Shown here: piece by piece, positions 1 to 9,600 of the stretch
Position numbering within the stretch: position 1 is the stretch's first letter
Layout: each line of letters starts with the position of its first letter
Origin: Massilia sp. CF038
Lineage (GTDB): Bacteria; Pseudomonadota; Gammaproteobacteria; Burkholderiales; Burkholderiaceae_D
Assembly: GCF_900129765.1 (NCBI RefSeq)
Contig: NZ_FQWU01000007.1
Coordinates: 37,704-101,703, forward strand
Direction: 5' to 3'
Length of the DNA: 64,000 nucleotides
Made by a program: the position numbers and the translations under genes
The notes under the pieces: generated by a model
What the model saw: only the letters and a program-made list of their open reading frames with translations
The model's database searches: none
Told to the model about the DNA's origin: nothing

Positions 1-2
1 AG

Positions 3-521
3 ACCCAGTTGCTGGCGTTTCTGCTGGCCGCCAAATTCCGGCGCCCGCTGCCGATCGTGTTTGGCATTCTGGTGGCCACGCTGGCCAATCACGCGCTCGC
101 GGCGGCCGTGGGCGCCTGGATCAGCAGCGTGCTGGGACCGGAAGCGATGCGCTGGATTTTGGGCGTGTCGTTCATCGCCATGGCCGCCTGGACCCTGATT
201 CCCGACAAAATCGACGACGAAGAAACCAGCCTTGGCCGCTACGGGGTATTTTTGGCCACGCTGATTGCCTTCTTTTTGGCCGAAATGGGCGACAAAACCC
301 AGGTGGCCACCGTGGCGCTGGCAGCGCGTTTTGACGCCATTGTCGCCGTGGTCGCCGGCACAACGCTGGGCATGATGCTGGCCAACGTGCCAGCCGTGTA
401 CCTGGGTGAGCGCATTGCCGGAAAAATACCGCTCAAGCTGGTGCACGGTATTGCCGCTGCCATCTTCGCCGTCCTCGGCATTGCCACCCTGCTGGGTGCG
501 GGCGCCAAGCTCGGCTTTTAA
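3..521 (+). CDS. TMEM165/GDT1 family cation transporter, 5' truncated by window edge
   Basis: Inner-membrane protein of the GDT1/UPF0016 family, whose members move Mn2+/Ca2+ in exchange for protons. Only the 3' part is present. The first codons read K-T-Q-L-L-A-F, the end of the first E-x-G-D-K-T-Q signature, so the real start lies before base 1 and the in-frame TTG at 9 is internal. The second signature (AEMGDKTQVAT) is intact about 90 residues in. Hydrophobic helices fill the rest, ending in GAGAKLGF. Family proteins are built from two such repeats, so roughly the first few dozen residues are missing. Function is by family; the substrate is not shown by sequence. Confidence 0.85.
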   Translation, partial: TQLLAFLLAAKFRRPLPIVFGILVATLANHALAAAVGAWISSVLGPEAMRWILGVSFIAMAAWTLIPDKIDDEETSLGRYGVFLATLIAFFLAEMGDKTQVATVALAARFDAIVAVVAGTTLGMMLANVPAVYLGERIAGKIPLKLVHGIAAAIFAVLGIATLLGAGAKLGF

Positions 522-523
522 AG

Positions 524-547
524 AAAAAAGGCCCGCCAAAGCGGGCC
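524..547 (-). terminator. Rho-independent terminator between convergent genes
   Basis: Perfect 7-bp stem (GGCCCGC at 530-536 with GCGGGCC at 541-547) and a 4-base loop. The A-run at 524-529 becomes a U-run on the minus strand, so it best serves the minus-strand metallohydrolase gene; the stem may also stop the plus-strand transporter transcript. Confidence 0.8.
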
Positions 548-566
548 TGTAAAGAGCCGCATTGCC

Positions 567-3335
567 TTATTGCGTGGTCAGCGTCACGTCATCAATGACG
601 AATGAAGTGGCCACGGTCGAACCCTCGATCCCTTCAAAATGGATCCGCACGGTCTGGCCCTTGTAGGCGCTCAGGTTGTAGCTTTGCTCCTGGAAGGTCG
701 TGCCTTTATTGAGATTCGAGAACGTTGCCAGCGTCGCCAGTACAGCCCCGCTGCTGTTGCGCACCTGCACTTTGAGCGTGTCGTAAGCGTTCGTCGTGGT
801 GGTTTCGCTGGAGACAATTTTCAACCAGAATTTAAGCGTGGCACTGCTGACCGTGGCCGGAATTGCCACGCTTTGGTAGACCGAATCGGTGTGAGCCGCG
901 CCATAGCCATTGAGCCACGCTTTCCAGTTGCCAGTACGCGCTGCCTGCCCGCTGGCGTTGCTGATCACGCCGCTGGTGGCTGTCCAGGAAGTTGCGCCTG
1001 ATTCGAAGCCGGTGTTGAGCATGCGTTGCATTGCCGTGTTGTTGCTGACCGTGAAGCTGACCGGTCCGGAAACGGTGCTGTTGCCTGCCGCATCGAAGGC
1101 TTTGGCGGTCAGTGCATGGCTGCTGTTGCTCAGCGTGGTCGAGTCAAGTGCAAGGCTGTACGGCGCCGTTGTGTCCGTTCCCTTGAGAGCATTGTCGACA
1201 TAGAACTCCACCTTGCTCACGCCAACATTGTCGCTGGCGTTGGCCGACAAGGTGATGCTGCCACTGCTGCCACTGGCACTGGCCGTCACGGCCGGGGCGC
1301 TGGTGTCGCCGCCCGTGTTGTTGCTGACGCTAAAGGTCAGCGGGGTGGAGAAGCCGACATTGCCAGCCGCATCGTAGGCGCGCGCGACCAGGCTGTGGCT
1401 ACCGTTCGACAGGGTGGTTGAGTTAATGACGGCAGCATACGGCGCGACATTGCTCGTGGCCTTCAAGAGATTGTCGATATAGAACTCGACCATGGACACG
1501 CCCACGTTGTCGGTGGCCGTTGCAGCAACGCTGATGTTGCCGCTGCTGCCGGATTCGCTGGCCGAGACGGTCGGTGCGACGGCGTCGCTGCTGTTGGTCT
1601 GGGTTACCCAAATTGGCGCCGACCACAAAATCTTGCCGTCACCCTGGGTGACCTTGGCGTAGTAATAATGCTCGCCTACCGACGGCGTGATGGTGGTGCT
1701 GGCCGTGGCAGCGAGCTGGCTTGGCGTGCCATTGCGGCCCGGTACTCCCTCCACGATCGATACCGTCGCGACCGACTGTCCGCCGGTGCTGGCGTAATTG
1801 GCCACCAGATTCAGGGGGCCGCTGTTGGTGAAGCGCTCACCCATGATGTGGCCGTTGGCGGTCAGCACCAGTTGCGAATTCTTGTCCATCGAGGCAAACA
1901 CGCGCCGCGCCTTCAGAGCCGCGACAAAGCTGGCCTGGGTCAGCGGGGTACCGATTGGAATCAGAATGCCGGTCCGGTTGGTGTAGGACGCGCCCCAGTT
2001 GGCGCAGTGATTGTCCTGATTGGTGCTGAAGGCAATGTGGAAGCCGGCTTCCAGTGCCTTGTTGCACGCGCCTTCGTAGGTGCTGCGCCCGGTTTCGGTT
2101 TCGGTCGTGTTGGTCGAGAAAGCCGAGGTGTTGAGCACTTCGCACAAGGCCATGGCCTGATCGCCATCAGCGGAATAGCCCAGTGGAACGCCATTGACCA
2201 AAAACTGGCCACTGGAGGACGGATGGTTGAACTGGCCGACCCAGCCGCGCTGGCGCATCAGGGTGTACAGCGCCGAATAATCGGGCTTGTCAGTGAAGGT
2301 GTCTGCCAGCAATTGGCCGCCGCTGTTGTATTCCCATCCAAGCAACTCGTCCGAGTTGAAGATGTTCATGTGGCCGCCATTGTTGATGACGCCCCATTCC
2401 ATGCCGTACACGGCCAGGAAGCCGGGATTGGCGGCATTGAAGTCGGCCGCCGTGGTCAGGCCGGACTGATACAGCGCCTTGGCCGTAGTGGGATTGGCGG
2501 CGGCATTGGTGCCCGAGGAACCGTCGAACATGTGGTTGTGCTCGGATGCCATCAGGATATCGAGGCCGCGGTTCTTGGCGTAGGCAAAGGCATCGGCCGG
2601 GCCGAACGGCGCTTTCAAGGGTTCCGCTGCGCCGGTGCAGCTGGTGACGGCCGAACCACCATCACTATGGTTTGTCTGACTATGCAGGTTGGCCTGGTAT
2701 ACCGTGTACGGCAACGAGGCTGGCGCGGGCGCGGCCGACTGCACCGTAAAGCCCGGCGCGGCCTGGCTGGCCATGTGCGGGGCAGGCTGCGTCGTCTGCA
2801 AGGGCTGGAAGAAAGGCATGGCCGGCGCGGCCGTCTTGCCAATCGCCAGCTCCCATGCCTGCTCGACGATCTCGTCGCCACCGGCAGCCAGCGCTTGATC
2901 GACCGCGGCTTCCGAGTTGTCAGCCGCGCCCTGAGCAGCGTCGTGCGCCACGGCGCGCATGCGCACCTGGTACTGGCCGTCAGGCATGCTGATGCTGTCG
3001 CTGCGGCCGGCCCAGCGCACCTTCACGGTCACGGGTTTTTTGTACAGGCGCTGCACGCCAGTCCAGTGCTGCACCACCTGGCCGCCTGGGCCCACCAGCT
3101 CCAGTCGCCACGATACATTTTGGGCGTTGGCGACGTAGGGATAATCGAACTCGAGGGTAAATGTACGCGCTTCGCTTTTGGCTGCCGCCACCATGCTGTC
3201 GGCCTTGTAGGGCACGTGCAGGGTGGCTTCAAATTCACGATGGTCGATCTCTGCGGCAAAGCCGAGATTGCTGGCGGTTAAGGCCAGGAAGACGGCACAT
3301 TGTGGCAATAGAGTTCGACCGTTGTTATTACGCAT
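567..3335 (-). CDS. Secreted PHP-type (CehA/McbA-like) metallohydrolase with Ig-like repeats
   Basis: Predicted exported hydrolase of about 922 residues. Start chosen at 3335 (MRNNNGRTLL), which follows a GGGG-type ribosome site and begins a signal peptide ending near GFAA; the frame stays open to 3488 but that extension looks non-coding. Around residue 218 the motif NLHSQTNHSDG is the metal-binding signature of PHP/CehA-McbA phosphoesterase-like enzymes, followed by ASEHNH and GQFNHP metal-ligand candidates. Residues about 573-680 and 680-766 are two tandem Ig-like repeats (DNVGVS.VEFY.DN), and the last 150 residues form a beta-rich module typical of carbohydrate or surface binding. The family includes carbaryl hydrolase and PHP phosphoesterases; the substrate here is unknown. 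Confidence 0.75.
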   Translation of the reverse strand: MRNNNGRTLLPQCAVFLALTASNLGFAAEIDHREFEATLHVPYKADSMVAAAKSEARTFTLEFDYPYVANAQNVSWRLELVGPGGQVVQHWTGVQRLYKKPVTVKVRWAGRSDSISMPDGQYQVRMRAVAHDAAQGAADNSEAAVDQALAAGGDEIVEQAWELAIGKTAAPAMPFFQPLQTTQPAPHMASQAAPGFTVQSAAPAPASLPYTVYQANLHSQTNHSDGGSAVTSCTGAAEPLKAPFGPADAFAYAKNRGLDILMASEHNHMFDGSSGTNAAANPTTAKALYQSGLTTAADFNAANPGFLAVYGMEWGVINNGGHMNIFNSDELLGWEYNSGGQLLADTFTDKPDYSALYTLMRQRGWVGQFNHPSSSGQFLVNGVPLGYSADGDQAMALCEVLNTSAFSTNTTETETGRSTYEGACNKALEAGFHIAFSTNQDNHCANWGASYTNRTGILIPIGTPLTQASFVAALKARRVFASMDKNSQLVLTANGHIMGERFTNSGPLNLVANYASTGGQSVATVSIVEGVPGRNGTPSQLAATASTTITPSVGEHYYYAKVTQGDGKILWSAPIWVTQTNSSDAVAPTVSASESGSSGNISVAATATDNVGVSMVEFYIDNLLKATSNVAPYAAVINSTTLSNGSHSLVARAYDAAGNVGFSTPLTFSVSNNTGGDTSAPAVTASASGSSGSITLSANASDNVGVSKVEFYVDNALKGTDTTAPYSLALDSTTLSNSSHALTAKAFDAAGNSTVSGPVSFTVSNNTAMQRMLNTGFESGATSWTATSGVISNASGQAARTGNWKAWLNGYGAAHTDSVYQSVAIPATVSSATLKFWLKIVSSETTTTNAYDTLKVQVRNSSGAVLATLATFSNLNKGTTFQEQSYNLSAYKGQTVRIHFEGIEGSTVATSFVIDDVTLTTQ

Positions 3336-3580
3336 GTTTTCCCCGAGTTCGTTAGAGTTGTAATGACATCTGAAAATTGTCCCAACTATGCGTGACGGGG
3401 ATATGACGTACAAATTCGAATTACCTTTCAAATTGATATTAAATTGATATAAATTAAGCCTACGGGAATCTAAATTCCCAGTGGGCAATCAGACGTACTA
3501 GGGAGGGGTTTGCCCGCGGGTCTTCTGCGGATGTGAGAATTGGGTGAGAATTCCGGAAGGGTATTTGGCAGCATGTGGTG

Positions 3581-3623
3581 GAAATGATGAAAATGTCTAT
3601 AAATGAACATTTTCACCATTTTC
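3581..3623. repeat. AT-rich inverted repeat after the glucan synthase gene
   Basis: The arm at 3581-3596 and the arm beginning ACATTTTCA at 3607 pair over about 13-15 bases with one mismatch around a 10-base loop. It lies just past the 3' end of the minus-strand glucan synthase gene (stop at 3636) and may act as a terminator or mRNA-stabilising hairpin. It lacks a GC-rich stem and a clean U-run, so the role is uncertain. The rest of 3336-3635 shows nothing else I can name beyond the upstream region of the metallohydrolase. Confidence 0.4.
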
Positions 3624-3635
3624 TAAGGGTAATTA

Positions 3636-6600
3636 CTAGCTGCGCACGACCTGCAGCTCCACCTTGTGCACCTGCTTGTCGTCTTCCATGGTGATGACAT
3701 TGCCGTCGATGCGCTGCCCGTCCACAGTCAGCGAGGCGCTGGCGCCGGCCGTGACGGTAATGCTGTACACCGTTTCGCGGAAGCGGTAGTCCAGCCCGAA
3801 GCCAGGCCAGTCCGCCGGCAGGCGTGGCGCCAGCGACAAACGGTTGCCAGCCAGGCCAATGCCAAGCAGGGATTCGACGATCAGGCGGTACATCCAGCCG
3901 GACGAACCGGTGTACCAGGTCCAGCCGCCGCGCCCGATGTGGGGCGATACGGCATACACGTCGGCCGCCACCACGTAGGGCTCCACCTTGTACAAGGCAG
4001 CGCCGTTCGGGGTTGATCCGTGCTGCACCGGATTGATCATGCGCAGCAGCTCCCAGGCACGCTCGGTGTCGCCCATTTTGGCAAATGCCATCGCAGTCCA
4101 TATCGCGGCGTGGGTGTACTGTCCGCCGTTTTCACGCACGCCCGGCACGTAGCCGCGGATGTAACCCGGGTTGAGCACACCGTCATCGAACGGTGGGTCG
4201 AGCAGCTGCACCAGACCGTAGTCGCGCCGCACCAGGCGCTCGTCAACCGCCTTCATGGCCGACGCCGTGCGGGCCGGATCGGCCGCGCCCGAGATCACAC
4301 CCCAGCTTTGCGAGATCGAATCGATCTGGCATTCGTCATTGGTGTGCGAGCCGAGTGGCGTGCCATCGTCGAAGTAGGCGCGGCGGTACCACTGGCCGTC
4401 CCAGGCATGCTGCTCCACGTTGCGCGCCAGCGTTACGGCTTCGTTCTGGCAGGTGGTGGCGAATGCGTGGTCGCCGTACACGGTGGCCACTTCGGCAAAG
4501 CGCTGCAGTACTTCATACAGGAAGAAAGCCAGCCACACGCTCTCGCCCTTGCCTTCGTTGCCGACCCGGTCCATCCCATCGTTCCAGTCACAGGTACCAA
4601 TCAGCGGCAGACCATGTTCGCCAAAGCGCAGCCCGCGTTTGATGGCGCGCACGCAGTGTTCGTACAAATCGCCCTGCTGGCTGGATCGCCCCGGCATGTC
4701 GTAATAGGACTCCTCTTCCTGCTTGAGCATGCGCCCTTCCAGGAACGGTGCCGGCTCGGTCAGCACGCTGCGGTCGCCCGTGCCGATCACATAACGGTGG
4801 GTTGCCAGCGGCAGCCACAGGAAGTCGTCCGAGCAGTGGGTACGCACGCCACGGTCCGATGGCGGATGCCACCAGTGCTGCACGTCGCCTTCAACGAACT
4901 GGTGGGCCGCGCACAGCAGCAAGTGCTCGCGCAGCAGGTGCGGCTCGGTGTGGATCATCGCCATGGCGTCCTGCAGCTGATCGCGGAAGCCAAACGCGCC
5001 ACCGGACTGGTAGTAGCCGCTGCGTGCCCACAGGCGGCAGGCAATGGTCTGGTACATCAGCCAGCCGTTGGCAATCACGTCCAGCGACGGATCGGGCGTA
5101 TGCACCCGCACCGCGCCCAGGGTGTGGTCCCAGTGGCGGCGTACCTTGTCGAGCGCGGCGGCAGCGGCCGCGCTGCCGTTGTACTGCTGCACGGTGCCGC
5201 TGGCATCCGCGTTGCGGCGCCCGCCTACACCCAGCATGAAGACCAGTTCGCGCTCCTCGCCAGGCTGCAGTTCCAGCGTCACCTGGATCGCCGCGCATGG
5301 GTCCAGAGCGGCGCCCAGTTTGCCCGACAATCGCGCCCGCGTCATGGCCGCCGGGTTGGCCAGGGTGCGGTTGCGGCCGATGAATTCGGTGCGGTCGCAG
5401 GTGATGGTACGGTTCTGCGCTTCCACATGGAAGAAGCCCACGCGGCCGGCAAACTCGGTGTTGTACTGGTTGCGTGCAAACAGGGCGCCGCTGACGGGAT
5501 CGATTTCACTCGTCACGTGCATGCCGGTCTTGTGGCGCAGGTCGCCCAGCACCCATTCCACATAGCCCGTGGTCGACAGGCGGCGCGGCACCGTGCTGTC
5601 GTTGCGCAGCTTGATGACCGAATACTTGATGGCCGCGTCCAGCGCGACGAAGGTACACAGCTCGCTGAAGATGCCCTCCTCGCTGTGCTCGAACACGCTG
5701 TAGCCAAAGCCGTGCCGGGTGACGTAGTCGCCGCTGGCGGGCACCGGCAGTGCGGTGGGCGACCAGAACTTGCCGGTCTGTTCATCGCGAATGTAGAACG
5801 CTTCGCCGCTGCGGTCACTGACCGGGTCGTTGTCCCATGGCGTGAGCCGGAACTCGTGCGCGTTTTCGCTCCAGGTGTAGGCCTGGCCGCTTTCGGACAC
5901 CACGCTGCCGAAGTTGGGATTGGCCAGCACATTGACCCACGGGGCCGGCGTACGCGTGCCTGCATTGGTGTGAATGACATATTCACGGCCGTCGGCAGTG
6001 AAGCCACCGAGGCCGTTATCGAGAATCAGCTCGCGCTGCAGCAGCGGACGGTCGCTGCGCAGCTGATACGACTCGCTGCGCGTTTCCGGCACCAGCAGCG
6101 CCAGTTTCGGCGATATCGGCGTGGCGCGCTTGATCTGGTCGGCCAGGGTGCCCCGGCTATCGGACAGGATTGCCCGCGCTACCGATTGCATCAGGATCCG
6201 GTCTTCCGGCGAAATCTGATCGAGCAGGCGCACGAAAATGCCACCCGGACGGTCAATTGCCTGCGCATCGATGCCGGACGCGATCAGCCCCATGATCTGG
6301 TCGTGCAAGGCCTGGCGGTAGCCCGACTGGTCTTCGTACCAGATCACCAGATCCACCACCAGCCCCTTCAGGCGCCAGTAAGCGTGCGCCTGCACCATCT
6401 GGCGCGCCAGATCGATATTGGCCGGATCCTTGATCTGCATGAGCACAATCGGCAGGTCGCCCGAAATGGCGTACGCCCACAGCCCGGACTGGCCGCGCTG
6501 GTTGCGAATCAAAATCGCCGGTTCGGCGCGCAGCGTGGCATTCGGGTAGATCACGGTGCTGGCCAGACGGCTGTACAGCTGAGCGTCCGATTCGGTGGCG

Positions 6601-9600
6601 TTGAGCTGGCGCAGCACCACCTGGCTGTGCGTCCAGGCCAGTTCGAACACGCGGTCGGCCAGGTGGCGGTCCTGATACTTGTCGATCAGGTGCAGCGCCG
6701 CTTCGCGCGTTTCGGTCATACCGGTCACCACGTCCAGCGTCACCACCTGATCCGGCTCCAGCGTGACCTTGTAGCGTATCGCCACGATCGGGTCGAGCAC
6801 CGAGCCTTCCATGCCACCGAGCGGCGCCGCTTCCTGCATCGCACGGGGCGCGACCGTGCTGTTGCCGCGGCCGAGGAACTCGCTGCGGCTGGTTTCAAAC
6901 GACACATCTAGAAGTGCACCATCGTGCACCGTCATCAGGTTCAGCAGCCACGGCATCTGCTCATCCTTGGCGCGCGGACGGCGGGTGCACAGAATGGCAT
7001 TCTCGTTGCGCAGAATTTCAGTCTGCACGAACAGCTTCTGGAACGCGGGGTGGGCAGAATCTGCTGCTGCCGGCGCCATCACCACTTCGGCATAGCTGGT
7101 GAATTCAATCGTGCGTTTTACGCTCGACTTGTTGGTAATGCGGGTACGCCGCATTTCGATATCGTCTTCCGGCGACACCACGATTTCGGTGTACAGGTCG
7201 AGGCCGCGGTCGTGACGGCGGAACTCGGCCCGCCCTTCCGAGAAGATGACTTCGTATTTCTTCGGCTCGACCATAGTCGGCTGGTACGCTGTGGACCAGA
7301 ACTGGCCACTGTCCACATCGCGCACATAGCAGAAGGTTCCCCAGTTGTCCGAGGTGGCATCTTCGCGCCAGCGCGTTACGGCCAGGTCTTTCCAGCGGCT
7401 GTAGCTGCCGCCGGCGCTGGTGACCATCACGTGGTAGCGGCCATTCGACAGCAGCTGCACTTCCGGCTGTACCGTCGTGGTTTGGGTGATGATCCGCATT
7501 GGCATCACCACTTCCTGCTCGGGCGCCCGCAGCGCGGCCAGTTCGGCCGTGTTGGAATAGAAGGCGCCGGCGCGCGGTACGCGTTCCTGCAGTACCAGCA
7601 AGGTGGACTGGAACAGCGGGTCGGACTCGAAGCGGCGCTGCATCGGACGGTCGTGCAGCAGGTAGCTCATGGCCAGGAAGCCCATGCCCTGGTGGTGCGC
7701 CATGAAGGAGCGGATCACGGCAAAGTTCTGCCCGCGCGGCAGGCGCGATGGCGTGTAATCGATCGCCTCAAAGAAGCCGTGCTTGCCCATGAAGCCCAGT
7801 TCGGCCATGCGCTGCAGGTTTTCCACGGCTGCTTCGGGATGCACCATCAAGCCGAGCATGGTGGCGTACGGCGCAATCACCAGGTCGTCGGCCAGACCGC
7901 GCTTCATGCCGGTACCGGGCACGCCAAAGGCGCGGTACTGATAGTTCATGTTGGCGTCGACCGTGTTGTAGCCCGACTCCGAAATCCCCCACGGTACGTC
8001 GCGCTGGCGCGCGTAGTCGATCTGCGCGTTGACGATCGAGCGGTAGGTCTGGTCCAGCAGCGTGTTCTGATAGGTCGGCATGACCAGCAGCGGCATCAGA
8101 TATTCGAACATCGACCCGCTCCACGACAGCAGCAGCTGCTCGCCGCCGATGATGCACAGCTGGCGGCCCAGTGCAAACCAGTGCTCTTGCGGGAACTGGC
8201 CCTGGGCGATGCCGACAAAGCTGCACAGCCGCACTTCCGAGGCCAGCAAGTCGTAGCAGGCCGCGTCCAGACGCCGGTCCGACACGTTGTAGCCAATGGC
8301 CAGCAGGTCGGTGGTCTGGTTGTACAGGAAGCGGAAGTCCATGTTGGCAAATGCGCGCGCCTCGTCGCTCAGGCGGGCAATCTGCTCCATGCGGCGCTGA
8401 GCGCGTTCGCTGCCGCGCCGGATCAATTCATTGAGCGCTTGCTGGCGTTCACGCTCGCTTGGCGCCAGGTCCGATTCCGGGCTGCTGGCAAGCGAGAAGC
8501 TGGCCAGTTCGCGCAGGGTCGGAATGCGGGTCAGGCTGGAGTCGACCACGCTGTCCTGGGAGGTCGTCATCCACGGCGTCAGTTCCAGCAGCTCGGCGCG
8601 GGCCACGCGGCACTGCTCGGCAAGCTTGTCGGCCCACCATTGCAGATTCGGTTCCCCCACCGGCTTCATCGCATCGACAATGGCGTCGGCGCCCGCGCTC
8701 AGGCGGGTCAGCAGATTGACAATGCCGGGCAGCGTGTCGGTGGCGCCCTGTTTGTCGCTGGCAAACTGCGCCTGCATGGCTTCAATCGCGCTCTTGACGC
8801 CGGCACTGGCGTCATTGGCATGCTCCTGCACCACGCGCAAGGTGATGCAGATACCGTCCACGGTCTGCTTGCTGACCACCGGCTGATCGGCCAGGGCGTT
8901 CAGGCCAGGCGCGAGCGTCAGCAAGTGGCCGGCCAGATTGCCGCTGTCGACGGTGGACACATACATCGGATGCAACGGGGCCAGGGTCTGGGTGTCGTAC
9001 CAGTTGTAGAAGTGGCCCTGGTAGCGTTCCATGCGCGCCATGGTGCGCAAGGTGTCTTCGCAGCGCTGCAGCACCTGGCCGACCGTAATGAAGCCAAAGT
9101 CCCAGGCCGTCAGGTTGGCCAGCAAGGCCATGCCGATATTGGTGGGCGAGGTCCGGTGCGCAATCACGCGGGTCGGATGCTCCTGCATGTTGTCGGGCGC
9201 GAGCCAGTTGTCGTCTTCCACCACGAAGGTTTCGAAGAAGCTCCAGGTCTTGCGGGCCAGCGTTTGCAGGAACACCTTCTGCGGCGACTCCAGCTGGGCC
9301 GCCGCGCGTTCAACGGGCAAACTGATCCACCATGCCACCACCGGTGAAAAGATCCAGAGCAGCAGCACGGGCACGGCGGCAGGCAGGGCTTCTGGACGGT
9401 ACAGCGCCAGCAGCACCGCCGTGGCCGCGGCCAGGGCAGGCGCAAACCACATGCTGCGCCAGTTGCTGGCCATGTCGGTGCTGGAGCGGTGCAGCCCGGA
9501 CGCCTTCCATTCCAGCAGGTGACGCCGGGTGACCAGCATGCGCCACAGCGCGCGCACAATGGCGTCCATGCTGAAGTACGCCTCGTAGGGCAGGAAGGCC

